From NCBI GenBank assembly GCA_035510155.1, contig DATKHR010000206.1, forward strand, positions 1 to 25,144: a stretch of DNA of 25,144 bases, given 5' to 3'. Positions within the stretch are counted from its first letter, which is position 1. Every line of letters begins with the position of its first letter. The stretch is from DATKHR01 sp035510155. GTDB lineage: Bacteria; Acidobacteriota; Vicinamibacteria; Vicinamibacterales; CAVVIG01. Below, piece by piece: positions 1-8,898 of the stretch. A model generated the notes under the pieces. That model saw only the letters and a list, made by a program, of their open reading frames with translations, was not told where the DNA came from and did no database searches. A program made the position numbers and the translations under genes.

Positions 1-1
1 G

Positions 2-481
2 TACGTGCCGGCCGACGACCTCACCGATCCCGCGCCTGCGACGACGTTCGCGCACCTGGATGCCACTCTGGTGCTCGACCGGGCGATCGCGGAACTCGGC
101 ATCTATCCGGCGGTGGATCCGCTGGCCTCGACCTCGCGCGCGCTGGCGCCCGAGATCGTCGGCCAGGAGCATTACGACGTGGCGCGCGGCGTACAGAAGG
201 TGCTTCAACGGTTCAAGGACCTCCAGGACATCATCTCGATCCTGGGCATGGACGAGCTGTCGCCTGAGGACAAGCAGACCGTGTTGCGCGCGCGCAAAAT
301 CCAGCGCTTCCTGAGCCAGCCGTTCAGCTCGGCGCAGGTCTTCACCGGACGTGAGGGGCGGCAGGTACCGGTCGCCGACACTGTGCGTGGATTCAAGGAA
401 ATCCTCGACGGCAAACACGACGATGTCGCCGAGGACAACTTCTACATGAAGGGCGGGATCGAGGAAATCAGAACGACCTGA
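2..481 (+). CDS. atpD: F1F0 ATP synthase subunit beta, C-terminal part (5' end outside the window)
   Basis: This is the last 159 codons of the catalytic beta subunit of the F1 head, which makes ATP from ADP and phosphate on the cytoplasmic side of the membrane. The frame is open from base 2, so the gene is cut by the window edge and the nucleotide-binding P-loop is missing. Visible family features are YVPADDLTDPAP at the start, LGIYPAVDPLASTSR, the DELSPEDK segment (the family's DELSEED-type lever that contacts gamma) and RARKIQRFLSQPF, followed by the C-terminal helical domain. The stop is 8 bases before the atpC start, the usual order at the end of an atp operon. Identity is certain; only the upstream extent is unknown. 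Confidence 0.97.
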   Translation, partial: YVPADDLTDPAPATTFAHLDATLVLDRAIAELGIYPAVDPLASTSRALAPEIVGQEHYDVARGVQKVLQRFKDLQDIISILGMDELSPEDKQTVLRARKIQRFLSQPFSSAQVFTGREGRQVPVADTVRGFKEILDGKHDDVAEDNFYMKGGIEEIRTT

Positions 482-489
482 GGGCAAAC

Positions 490-900
490 ATGCCTGACGT
501 GCTCAAACTCGAGGTCGTCACGCCGGACGCCGTCGTCTATTCCGAGGACGTACACATGGTCACCCTGCCCGGCGTGGAAGGGGAGTTCGGCGTGCTGCCG
601 CATCACACCGCGCTTCTGACGCAGGTGGTCCCTGGCGAAATGATTGTGCGGAAAGACGGCCACGAGAGGTTTCTGGCTATAGGAGAAGGGCTCGTTCTTG
701 TCACAGGCGACCGCGTGGCGATCGTGACCGACATGGCTGTCGCGGCTGAGAACATTGACGAAGCCCGGGCGGAGGAAGCGCGCGAGCGCGCTGCGGCGCG
801 GCTCCGCGACAAGATCTCGGACGAGGAGGTCGCGTCGGTCAACGCAGCGCTCGCTCGATCGCTGGCGCAGCTGCGAGTCAAGCGTCGGCGCCGCGTGTAA
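490..900 (+). CDS. atpC: F1F0 ATP synthase subunit epsilon
   Basis: A 136-residue epsilon subunit, part of the central stalk that couples rotation to catalysis and can inhibit ATP hydrolysis. The N-terminal half has the epsilon beta-sandwich pattern, including GVEGEFGVLPHHTALLTQV at about residues 27-45. The C-terminal half is a charged helical region rich in Ala, Arg and Glu (about 88-136) that matches the two-helix regulatory tail and ends in a basic stretch (KRRRRV). Length is normal for the family. A GAGGG ribosome-binding site lies a few bases before the ATG. It follows atpD by 8 bases and is the last gene of the operon. The next gene converges on it with a 2-base gap, leaving no intergenic room for a terminator. 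Confidence 0.97.
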   Translation: MPDVLKLEVVTPDAVVYSEDVHMVTLPGVEGEFGVLPHHTALLTQVVPGEMIVRKDGHERFLAIGEGLVLVTGDRVAIVTDMAVAAENIDEARAEEARERAAARLRDKISDEEVASVNAALARSLAQLRVKRRRRV

Positions 901-902
901 AC

Positions 903-3653
903 TCACGCGGAAACAGCTTTGCCGTGTTGTGCCGGATTCGCCTCCAAGACGATAGCCCCCTTGCCGAGCTCAAGCATCTTGCTGGGTGGTATCGTGGCGA
1001 ACACATGCATGATGCGGGCAATGATGCCCGTCCATCCCGTTTGGTGGCTCGCCCCGAGACCGGCGCCGTTGTCGCCGTGGAAGTACTCGTAGAACAGCAG
1101 GTAATCGCGCCAGTTCGGATCGGTCTGGAACTTCTCGCTTCCTCCGTAGACCGGCCGCCGCCCCTCGCCGTTGCGCAGGAAAATGGTGCCGAGGCGGCGG
1201 GCAATTTCCTCGGCGACCTGATAGAGGGTCATCCGGCGACCGGAGCCAGTTGGACATTCGACGGTGAAATCATCGCCGTAATAGGCGTAGTACTGAAGCA
1301 GACCCCTGATGATCAAGCCATTGACCGGCATCCAGATCGGCCCGCGCCAGTTGGAGTTGCCTCCGAACATGCCGGTGTCGGATTCCGCCGGAAGGTATTG
1401 GACACGATAGGCCTGTTTCCCGACCTGAAACACATAGGGATGCTCGGCATGGTATCGGGAGAGCGCTCGCACGCCGTACGGACTGAGAAACTCGTGCTCG
1501 TCGAGCATGGCGGCCAGAACCCGGCGAAGCCTTGTCTCGCTGAGGATGGCGGCAAGCCTCCGGCGGGCGTAGCCCTCGTGCAGAGGATCGTGGATATGTT
1601 CCCGCAATTCCGGACGATGGTCGATGAAGCTGATGAGCCGGCGCGTGGTCTCTGTGTTTTGCCAGATGCTGTGGGGATCGAAGACGGTGGCCGCGCAGAG
1701 CGGCAGCAATCCCACCATGGAACGGACCTTCAAGCGGCGGGCCGACCCGTCGGGGAGCCGCAGGACGTCGTAGAAAAAGCCGTCCTCTTCATCCCACATG
1801 CCGACGTCGCCCCCGGCATGAGCCATCGACGAGGCGATCCAGAGGAAGTGCTCGACGAATTTCGCGGCAATTTCCAGGTAGGCGGGACGGGTTTCCGCAA
1901 GCTTGCCGGCGATTTCCAACATGTTCTGGCAGAAGAGCGCCATCCAGGCCGTGCCGTCCGCCTGTTCCAGATAGCCGCCGGTCGGCAACGGCGAACTGCG
2001 GTCGAAGACGCCGATGTTGTCGAGGCCCAGGAACCCGCCCTCGAACACGTTCTTGCCCGAGCGGTCCTTCCGATTGACCCACCAGGTGAAGTTCAGCAGC
2101 AGCTTGTGGAAGGCGCGTTCGAGCCACTCGACATCGCCTTTACCGCGGTGCGCTTCTTCCAGACGATAGGTGAAAATCGTGGCCCAGGCGTGAACCGGTG
2201 GATTGACGTCACCGAAATTCCATTCGTAGGCCGGCAGTTGTCCGTTCGGGTGCTGGTACCGCGCCTGCAGCATCAGATCCAGCTGACTCTTGCCGAACGC
2301 CTCGTCGACGATGGTTAGCGCGAGCACGTGAAACGCGAGATCCCAGGCCGCGTACCACGGGTACTCCCACTTGTCCGGCATCGAGATGATGTCGGCGTTG
2401 TTCATGTGATACCAATGTTCGTTCCGGGGGACGGTGCGCCCGCTTGGCTTGAACGGATCGGCGCCACGCTCGACGAGCCATTTGTCGACATCGTACTCAT
2501 AGAACTGCTTGCTCCACAGCATGCCGGCGAGGGCCTGCCGCATCACCCTCGCGTGGTCGGCATCGAGCGATGACGGAATGACGGCCGCGTAGAAATCGTC
2601 CGCTTCGCGCTGGCGCGCGTCCATCGCGGCATCGAAGCTGTTGCCGAATTGGCCGCCCCCCTTTGCCTTCGACCGGACCTCATCCTCGGGCGGCACGTCG
2701 GTCAGGCGTAAACGGAGCACCCGCGAGGCGCCGGCGGCGACGGTCAAGGGGTAATGGACCGACGCCTTGGTCCCTTTCTCATCCGGATTCACCGCCTCGC
2801 GGCGGCAGTGGACGATGTAGTCGTTGATGCCGTCCTTCACATAGCGCGTCCGGTTCGGCGTGCCGAACAGGCGCTGCGTGTTTGTTTCGTTTTCCGTGAA
2901 CAGCAGCGCGGCGGCGCCTTCGGCATAGAGGAATCGCCGCCCGAACGCCGGACGTGACGCGACGATCACGTCACCGTCGGCGTGAATCTCGTGGTGGAGC
3001 TCCGGCCGGAGGATATCGTCCCCGCTCGACCACACATTGCGGAACCAGAGGGTCGGCAGCACATGAATCGGCGCGTCCTCCGGCCCGCGGTTGCATACAG
3101 TGATCTTGATGAGGATGTCTTCGGCAGCTGCCTTCGCGTATTCGACGAAGACGTCGAAATAGCGATTCTCGTCGAACACTCGCGTATCCATCAGCTCGTA
3201 CTCGAAGTCCCCTCGGCTGCGGGCCTTGTTCGTCTCGACGAGGTCCGCGTAAGGGTACGCCGCTTGCGGATACTTGTAGAGGTACTTCATGTAAGAGTGC
3301 GTCGGCGTCGAATCGAGGTAGAAGTAGTATTCCTTGACGTCCTCGCCGTGATTCGCCTCGCTGTTGGTCAGGCCGAACAATCGTTCCTTGATGATGGGAT
3401 CGTGTCCGTTCCACAAGGCCAACGCGAAGCACAGCCGCTGCTCGTCGTCGGAGATACCGGCCAGGCCGTCTTCTCCCCAGCGGTAGGCGCGGGAGCGCGC
3501 CTGATCGTGCGTGAAATACTCCCAGGCGTTGCCGCTGTCGCTGTAGTCTTCCCGTACGGTGCCCCACTGCCGCTCGCTCAGATACGGACCCCATTTCTTC
3601 CACGGGATTGTGCCCTGGCGATCTTCTTCGAGCCGAATCTGTTCAAGGTTCAT
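903..3653 (-). CDS. Glycoside hydrolase of the GH63 / mannosyl-oligosaccharide glucosidase-like type
   Basis: A 916-residue protein without a signal peptide, probably cytoplasmic. It resembles the GH63 (alpha/alpha)6-barrel enzymes, inverting alpha-glucosidases related to processing glucosidase I and to bacterial mannosylglycerate/glucosylglycerate hydrolases. Supporting segments are WGPYLSERQWGTVREDYS near the N terminus, the barrel motifs YAAWDLAFH and NSNWRGPIWMPVNGLI, and near the C terminus EYFHGDNG with GWTG. The Glu of EYFHGDNG (about residue 856) is a good candidate for the catalytic base, and the Asp of AAWDLAFH may also be catalytic. I chose the ATG at 3653 rather than the one at 3683 because GAGGTGAGG sits just before it. 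The substrate cannot be read from sequence; glucose-containing oligosaccharides or compatible solutes are options. It lies downstream of the channel gene and ends 2 bases from atpC. Confidence 0.85.
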   Translation of the reverse strand: MNLEQIRLEEDRQGTIPWKKWGPYLSERQWGTVREDYSDSGNAWEYFTHDQARSRAYRWGEDGLAGISDDEQRLCFALALWNGHDPIIKERLFGLTNSEANHGEDVKEYYFYLDSTPTHSYMKYLYKYPQAAYPYADLVETNKARSRGDFEYELMDTRVFDENRYFDVFVEYAKAAAEDILIKITVCNRGPEDAPIHVLPTLWFRNVWSSGDDILRPELHHEIHADGDVIVASRPAFGRRFLYAEGAAALLFTENETNTQRLFGTPNRTRYVKDGINDYIVHCRREAVNPDEKGTKASVHYPLTVAAGASRVLRLRLTDVPPEDEVRSKAKGGGQFGNSFDAAMDARQREADDFYAAVIPSSLDADHARVMRQALAGMLWSKQFYEYDVDKWLVERGADPFKPSGRTVPRNEHWYHMNNADIISMPDKWEYPWYAAWDLAFHVLALTIVDEAFGKSQLDLMLQARYQHPNGQLPAYEWNFGDVNPPVHAWATIFTYRLEEAHRGKGDVEWLERAFHKLLLNFTWWVNRKDRSGKNVFEGGFLGLDNIGVFDRSSPLPTGGYLEQADGTAWMALFCQNMLEIAGKLAETRPAYLEIAAKFVEHFLWIASSMAHAGGDVGMWDEEDGFFYDVLRLPDGSARRLKVRSMVGLLPLCAATVFDPHSIWQNTETTRRLISFIDHRPELREHIHDPLHEGYARRRLAAILSETRLRRVLAAMLDEHEFLSPYGVRALSRYHAEHPYVFQVGKQAYRVQYLPAESDTGMFGGNSNWRGPIWMPVNGLIIRGLLQYYAYYGDDFTVECPTGSGRRMTLYQVAEEIARRLGTIFLRNGEGRRPVYGGSEKFQTDPNWRDYLLFYEYFHGDNGAGLGASHQTGWTGIIARIMHVFATIPPSKMLELGKGAIVLEANPAQHGKAVSA

Positions 3654-3707
3654 GGCGGCCCTCACCTCATTGGTTGCACGCATTCGTCAAGACTTCAATG
3701 CACGGCG

Positions 3708-5390
3708 TCACGGCGACCCCACGCTGTCGCGAGCACCGCGTCGACGTTCTCCGGTGGCCGCGGCTCCGCCGGTGACCGCGTCGACCGGCCTCCCCTCAGC
3801 GACGTACAGCATCTGCGACGGAAGAGCGATGGCCGTTCCGGACCGTTCGACGATCTCCATCACGCCGAGCAGGAGTTCCTCCTGGATCTCCTGGAACTGG
3901 TCCCAGCCGCTCGCGAGGATGTACGCGGACAGATCGATGTCGAGCGACGAGGGGCCGAACCGGAAGAGCCGCACGCGAACCGACTCCACGTCGATGGTCG
4001 GGTGGGCGGCGAGCTGGTTTCGCACGCCGTCGATGACCGCACGGAGCTGGCGGGACGTCGTCTGGTACCGGACGCCGACCACATGGTGAAACCAGAACTT
4101 GTCGCGCGACGAGATCGTCTCGATCCCGACATTCGCAATCTGACCGTTTGGCACGCTGACGATCGTTCGATCGGGCGTCCTGATGCGCGTCGAGCGGAGA
4201 CCGATGTAATCGACCGTGCCGGAGGTCTCGCCCACCTTGAGGGAATCGCCCACGCGGACGGCCTTGTCGAAAATGATCGAGAGCCCGCCGATGACGTTCT
4301 CGAGCGTTTTCTGTGCCGCGAGCGCAACCGCAATGCCCCCGATGCCCAGCCCCGCCAGGGCGGCCGTCGGATCGAAGCCGTAAAAACGCAGCGTGATGAT
4401 CCCGGCGGCGATGACGACGATCACATCCGCCACCCGGCGCACCAGCCGCAGCGGGGCCGCGATCTCGCCGTGTCCCGGGCCGGCGAATCGGCGCCGTAAG
4501 TACGCCTCGCCGCGCGCGTTCGTCAGGAGCAGCATCCATACCACGGCCACGACGGCGAACATGGCCGTCGTAGCCGCCCAGAACTGCCGCTCCATGAGCG
4601 GGAGATCGACGCTGCCGAGAAGCCAGCGAATCACGACGGCCAGCACCAGCAGCCGGATGTACCCGGGCGCCGGCTCGAGACGAGCGGCGGCCGCCGGCAT
4701 GTATCGGCGGCGCCAGAAGGCGATGACCGGACGGAACAGTTTTCCCAGCAGCCCGATCACGTAATAGAGCAGCGGAACGACGACGAAGAGGACGAGCCAG
4801 TCGAAGAGGCGGATGCGCGCGATCCGCGATTTCGCGAGTCGCGGGAGGTACTCATCAACCGAGATGAGGTCGATCTCGTGGTACACGTCCGGAATCGAAC
4901 TGAGCGTGCGAGACGAGAAGAGCCAGATCCGTCCCGACGCGCCCCGGTTCACACGTTCGACGAAGATGTCGAGCGGCCCGCCGCCCGTCGCGATCGTGCC
5001 GACCACGTCGACGTCGGGCTTCAATGGGTTCGGCACGGCCCCTTCGGGGCGATCGCTCACCTCGTTCAGCCGGGCAGGCAGCCTGGTGTCGAGGACGACA
5101 TAGAGCTGATGCGCGAGAACGGTGGCTGGCTGGCCGCGCAGGCTGGTATTCAGGTACGCGACCGCTGCTTCATCGTTCCGGTTCCGTGCGGCGCGCATGA
5201 AACCGAGCAGCGTCCCCCGCGGGGTCTCGCGGCCGAGGGCGTCCTTTGGCGGCTCTGCCTGGACGGTGCCTGGCGCGGCCGCGGGTGTCGTCGCTGTGGA
5301 GCCGCTCGTGCCCCGTTGCGCCCCCACGCCCGTGGCGTAGAGGAGAATGCCTGAAAGCGCACAGGCGATTCGAAGACTGGCCTGTTTCAC
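3708..5390 (-). CDS. MscS-family mechanosensitive ion channel with a long N-terminal exported domain
   Basis: A 560-residue membrane protein. A likely signal peptide (residues 1-24, ending VGA-Q) and about 170 residues of probably periplasmic sequence come first. Hydrophobic segments follow at about 197-216, 245-262, 271-291 and 320-336. The MscS core begins near 343: the glycine/alanine-rich pore helix ALAGLGIGGIAVALAAQ, then NVIGGLSIIFDKAVRVGD, and the beta domain with VSVPNGQIAN at about 412-420. A cytoplasmic alpha/beta domain follows. MscS channels open under membrane tension to release solutes after osmotic downshock. The start is a GTG with only a weak AAGG-type ribosome site, so it is less certain than the rest. 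It follows glutaminase by 68 bases and precedes the GH63-type gene by 54 bases on the same strand. Confidence 0.9.
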   Translation of the reverse strand: MKQASLRIACALSGILLYATGVGAQRGTSGSTATTPAAAPGTVQAEPPKDALGRETPRGTLLGFMRAARNRNDEAAVAYLNTSLRGQPATVLAHQLYVVLDTRLPARLNEVSDRPEGAVPNPLKPDVDVVGTIATGGGPLDIFVERVNRGASGRIWLFSSRTLSSIPDVYHEIDLISVDEYLPRLAKSRIARIRLFDWLVLFVVVPLLYYVIGLLGKLFRPVIAFWRRRYMPAAAARLEPAPGYIRLLVLAVVIRWLLGSVDLPLMERQFWAATTAMFAVVAVVWMLLLTNARGEAYLRRRFAGPGHGEIAAPLRLVRRVADVIVVIAAGIITLRFYGFDPTAALAGLGIGGIAVALAAQKTLENVIGGLSIIFDKAVRVGDSLKVGETSGTVDYIGLRSTRIRTPDRTIVSVPNGQIANVGIETISSRDKFWFHHVVGVRYQTTSRQLRAVIDGVRNQLAAHPTIDVESVRVRLFRFGPSSLDIDLSAYILASGWDQFQEIQEELLLGVMEIVERSGTAIALPSQMLYVAEGRPVDAVTGGAAATGERRRGARDSVGSP

Positions 5391-5458
5391 CGAGCTACGC
5401 CTTACCGAGCGCGTCGGACGGGCCGGTCGCGGACCGCTCCATCCAAGTGCTTCGACTT

Positions 5459-6505
5459 CTAGCGTCCCCTGCCTGCCAGCGGATTGCCGCCAAGCGTGTT
5501 CGAGATCGCGGTAATCGCCCGCTGAGCGCGTATGCTGTTGCCGGCGTCATCGAGCGGCGGAGACACGACGGCGACGCCGAACTTGCCCGGCGAGACCGCG
5601 ATGATGCCGCCACCCACGCCACTCTTCGCCGGCAGTCCGGTGTGGTACAACCACTTTCCCGAGTCGTCGTACAAGCCGGCCGTTGCCATGACGGCGAGCA
5701 CGCCAGGCACTTTATCTCGGTCAAGGACCTGTTTGCCAGTGACCGGGTTCTTGCCGCCGGCGGCCAATGTGGCGGCCATCATGGCGAGATCTCGCGCGTT
5801 GACGCCGACCGAGCACTGCCGGGTATAGAGATCCACGGCTTGTGGCCAGTTGGACTTGATGTAGCCGTACGCGAACATCAGGGCGCCGATGGCCTGATTG
5901 CGCTGGTTGGTGTCCGACTCGGACTTGTACACGTCCTGCAGCACCTTCAGCTGCCGCCCGGCGTAGTCGTTGTATGTGCCGATGATCTTGTTCCAGACCG
6001 CGTCGGAAGAGGCTCCCCTGACCATGCTCGTGGCGGAGATGGCGCCAGGATTGACGAGAGGATTCATTTCGGGGGCACCAGTTCCTACGACAGTGCGAAC
6101 CGCTTCGACGGCGATGATCGAGTTGAAGCGGGCTCCGGTCGCATCGACGCCGATCCTCTTTTCAATAGAGTCCAACCCCTGCTCTTGGATGACCTGCGCC
6201 ATCGTGAAGACCTTGGAAATCGATTGGATCGAGACCTCGGTCTGGACGTCTCCCGCCGTATAGGCCTTGCCGTCGACGGTCACCAGCGCGATGCCGAAGA
6301 GGTTCGGGTCAACCTTGGCGAGGGCCGGAATGTAATCCGCGTTCTTCCCTTCCTTGAGGGTCTTGAACTGGTTGAATGCGTTGTTGACGGCAGTCTGCGG
6401 ATCCGTCGTTCCCTGCTGAGCTGAGAGCGAGAAGGCGCCGACCGTGGCGAGCGCCGCGAGGCACGTGACCCAGGCGCGTCGCTTCATGGCTGCGTGAATC
6501 TTCAT
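5459..6505 (-). CDS. glsA: Glutaminase, exported
   Basis: A 348-residue glutaminase of the serine beta-lactamase-like fold, hydrolysing L-glutamine to glutamate and ammonia. The catalytic S-x-x-K motif is seen as SISK at residues 95-98. Other family segments are NPLVNPGAI (about 148-156), the CSVGVNARDLAMMAATLAAGG block, and KSGVGGGI near 294-301. Unlike the usual cytoplasmic bacterial enzymes, this one starts with a clear signal sequence (MKRR, a hydrophobic stretch, then SLSAQQ), so it should act in the periplasm. I chose the ATG at 6505: GGAGGG sits 7 bases before it, whereas the in-frame codon at 6520 is TTG. The ribosome site lies within the last codons and stop of the upstream porin gene, whose stop is 4 bases away, so the two are probably translationally coupled. 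Confidence 0.93.
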   Translation of the reverse strand: MKIHAAMKRRAWVTCLAALATVGAFSLSAQQGTTDPQTAVNNAFNQFKTLKEGKNADYIPALAKVDPNLFGIALVTVDGKAYTAGDVQTEVSIQSISKVFTMAQVIQEQGLDSIEKRIGVDATGARFNSIIAVEAVRTVVGTGAPEMNPLVNPGAISATSMVRGASSDAVWNKIIGTYNDYAGRQLKVLQDVYKSESDTNQRNQAIGALMFAYGYIKSNWPQAVDLYTRQCSVGVNARDLAMMAATLAAGGKNPVTGKQVLDRDKVPGVLAVMATAGLYDDSGKWLYHTGLPAKSGVGGGIIAVSPGKFGVAVVSPPLDDAGNSIRAQRAITAISNTLGGNPLAGRGR

Positions 6506-6509
6506 ACCA

Positions 6510-7766
6510 CTACCCTCCAAGCTTGTACGAGAAGTTGTATTTGAACGAGAATTGGAGCCGGTAGTCGTTCACCGACCACCCGTCGGAGAAGTTTTCGCGC
6601 CGGCCCCACTGGAATTCGCCGCCCGTCATCACGTTCTGCACGGGCGTGTACAGCAGGTTCACGAGCGCGTACTGACCGGCCTTGAACTCGCTGGACTTCT
6701 GCCCATCGGTGTTGTCGATGCCGAGCTGCGAGTAGCCGAACGAGCTGGTGAACTTCTCGTTCCACGTTCGATCGTAGAAAGCGACCAGCCCCCGGACCGG
6801 CAGCGCCTTGCCGACGATGGGCGTCACGGCATTCCCCGGGTTCGACTGGATGCCGACATCGACGGGCGCGTCGTTCATGTAGTTCTCGATTCCGTGACCG
6901 AAGGCGTACTGGAGGCGTACGGTGTCGCTCTTCATCACCTTGAGATTCGAGCTGAAGTTGAAGCCCCACCGCGCCGCGCTGCCCGAGAGGTTGAACTGGA
7001 CCGGGTTAAGGTCGTCCCATTTCATCTCGCCGACAAGGAATGCCCCTCTGACGTACCCCCACGACCGCGAGGCTTTATAGGCACCGGAGAGATCCGGTAA
7101 TGGGAAACGGGGTTTGACGTTCTGCAGCTCGACACGGTCCGCGTACACGCCCTGGTCGGCGCTGGCGCCGGGCCGCTCGATGGCGAACATCAGGCTCGAG
7201 TCGCCGAGCGGCATCCAGCGCGCCTGGACATTGCGGAAGAAGACCATCCCGTTCGGCCCCCAGTACTCGAGCGAGTTCGGGAAGACGTCGGGATCCATGA
7301 ACGGGCTCCAGGTCTGGCCGGCGCCGAAATGCTTCACCTCGCCCCACGCGTGGCGCAGACGGAAGGTTGTCTGCCCGGCGTCCACGCCCGTGCCGAACAG
7401 CTCGAACTCGAAAATGGTTTTCAGTTCGCCAAGGTCGGTCGGCAGCGAGCTCCTGACGCCGAGGCGGCTCTGACGAACGCTCGAGAACCAGTGCCCGTCC
7501 TTGCCAAACTGGTCCTGCGACGCCGGGAGCTTGGTCGGCCGAAGGACATCGAACCAGTTCGGATCGTTCGACTTGACCTGGTAGCCGTTGTCCAGCATCG
7601 CGAAGCCGTAGATGTCCATCGTCGCTTTCTGGTCGGCGGGCGCAGGCTGCGTGCCGTCGTCGGGCGGAGCGCTCTGCGCGCGCGCGGCCGCCGCACATAC
7701 GGAGAGCATCGCGGCAGCCGCGAGCATAATGCCCAACCATCTACCCGTGCTTCCCCGAGGTGTCAT
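6510..7766 (-). CDS. DcaP-like trimeric outer-membrane porin
   Basis: A 418-residue outer-membrane protein. A signal peptide ends near the ARAQ of residues 29-32. A proline-rich linker leads to MDIYGFAMLDNGYQ and NWFDVLRPTKLP, which are typical of DcaP-like porins that take up small, often dicarboxylic or peptide-like solutes. The rest alternates short aromatic and polar strands, as in a 16-strand barrel, including FRLRHAWGEVKHFGAGQTWSPF, the pattern of substrate-selective porins. The ATG at 7766 has AAGGAG 8 bases upstream and shares 4 bases (ATGA) with the stop of the amidohydrolase gene. The glutaminase gene follows within 4 bases. Inference: the porin brings in a nitrogen-containing substrate handled by its enzyme neighbours. 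The family call is from memory of the motif. Confidence 0.8.
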   Translation of the reverse strand: MTPRGSTGRWLGIMLAAAAMLSVCAAAARAQSAPPDDGTQPAPADQKATMDIYGFAMLDNGYQVKSNDPNWFDVLRPTKLPASQDQFGKDGHWFSSVRQSRLGVRSSLPTDLGELKTIFEFELFGTGVDAGQTTFRLRHAWGEVKHFGAGQTWSPFMDPDVFPNSLEYWGPNGMVFFRNVQARWMPLGDSSLMFAIERPGASADQGVYADRVELQNVKPRFPLPDLSGAYKASRSWGYVRGAFLVGEMKWDDLNPVQFNLSGSAARWGFNFSSNLKVMKSDTVRLQYAFGHGIENYMNDAPVDVGIQSNPGNAVTPIVGKALPVRGLVAFYDRTWNEKFTSSFGYSQLGIDNTDGQKSSEFKAGQYALVNLLYTPVQNVMTGGEFQWGRRENFSDGWSVNDYRLQFSFKYNFSYKLGG

Positions 7767-8875
7767 CGTCTCGTCTCCTTGATGTTGGTCCTCTCCCACG
7801 CGCGGACCTTGCGTCTGGCGTCGTCGAAGAGGCGTTCGTAGTTTTTCTTGCGAAGCTTCTCGCTTGCGTCAGGCGTCAGCTGCGCAAGGAGCGGCGAGTA
7901 CAAGGTATAGACCTTGAGGTACGACGCCTGATCGGTCGGCGCGACTTCATCGGTCCCGAACAGGAACCGGTCGGGATACCGGTTGATGAGATCGGCGACC
8001 GCCTTGATGGTTTCCGGGCTGGCCACGATGTACTTCGCGGTCTCGTCCCAGGAGATGTCGAAGTAGATGTTCGCGAGGCGCGGATTCGCGAGCGCGCGCT
8101 CGACGATCCCGATCTGATCGTTGACCGGGCGGACGACGCGGCCCAGGCCGATGTGCGCCCAGATGATCGTCGTGTTCGGGTGGCGCAGGAACAGGTCCCG
8201 CAGCTGCACGAGCTGATATGGCTCCTGCCCCGGCCTCGGAAACGGCATGTCGGCGTCGTTGTGCAGGAGCGCCACGAGGCCGGCCTCGCCGGCGAAATCG
8301 AGCAAACGATCGAGCGCCCGATTCGTCAGGCTGGCCGTCTCTCCCGCGATTTTCGAGGAGACGAATTCCTTGTGAATCGTGAATTCGCCGATGCCGGAAA
8401 ACACGCCGGGGAACGTCGTCAGCACGCGCCGGACGTGATCGGCGGCGTACATGTCTGCCGGATTGAAGCCCGTGATCATCGGGTCGAAGCGCGCCTGCTC
8501 GGCCGGTGTCAGCGATTTGTAGACCGTTGCGATGAACGCGTCGGTGAACGAGTAGTAGTAGAGCGGCGCGTCGGTCTGCAGGTAATAGGTCGGAGCGAAA
8601 TCGCCGGTGTTGCCGTACGACCACTGCTGCTGGAGCGGGATGCCGAAGAGCGCGACGCGGCCGACCTTCGTGCCCATGATCTTCAGGAAATCGTGGATGT
8701 CGGTGCCTTGTTGGATGTAGTTGGTCAGGTGGAAATGGCAGTCGTTGACCTCGTACGTGTCCGCCTGCTCGGACGCCGCCCGCCCCACCATGCGCCCCAC
8801 CGCCCATGTCGCAACGGCGATCGCGAGCCCCCCCACAAGGAAGAATGCCGCGCGCTGGGCCCTACCACGGGTCAT
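7763..8875 (-). CDS. Amidohydrolase-superfamily enzyme (amidohydrolase 2 type), membrane-anchored or exported
   Basis: A 370-residue metal-dependent hydrolase with a TIM-barrel fold. Residues 9-27 are hydrophobic after a basic start (MTRGRAQR), giving a signal anchor or signal peptide. Candidate metal ligands are all visible in the family's order: H47 and H49 in CHFHL, E164 in GIGEFT, H205 in LLHNDAD, H241 in WAHIGLGR and D309 in FGTDEVAP. The spacing fits the amidohydrolase-related group, which contains decarboxylases and lactone hydrolases as well as amidases, so the reaction cannot be fixed. The start has AAGGAGAAG about 8 bases upstream. It follows the DUF3011/barrel gene by 23 bases and overlaps the DcaP-like gene by 4 bases, so the three are almost certainly cotranscribed. 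Confidence 0.85.
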   Translation of the reverse strand: MTRGRAQRAAFFLVGGLAIAVATWAVGRMVGRAASEQADTYEVNDCHFHLTNYIQQGTDIHDFLKIMGTKVGRVALFGIPLQQQWSYGNTGDFAPTYYLQTDAPLYYYSFTDAFIATVYKSLTPAEQARFDPMITGFNPADMYAADHVRRVLTTFPGVFSGIGEFTIHKEFVSSKIAGETASLTNRALDRLLDFAGEAGLVALLHNDADMPFPRPGQEPYQLVQLRDLFLRHPNTTIIWAHIGLGRVVRPVNDQIGIVERALANPRLANIYFDISWDETAKYIVASPETIKAVADLINRYPDRFLFGTDEVAPTDQASYLKVYTLYSPLLAQLTPDASEKLRKKNYERLFDDARRKVRAWERTNIKETRR

Positions 8876-8898
8876 TCACGTCTTCTCCTTGATCGGAC

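Noticed and set aside
924..2318. A 464-codon plus-strand open frame opposite the GH63-type gene
   Set aside because: Low-complexity, charge-rich shadow of the minus-strand hydrolase, without signal or domain features.
2982..4499. A 505-codon plus-strand open frame spanning the hydrolase and channel genes
   Set aside because: It crosses the gap between two well-supported minus-strand genes and resembles no protein family I know.
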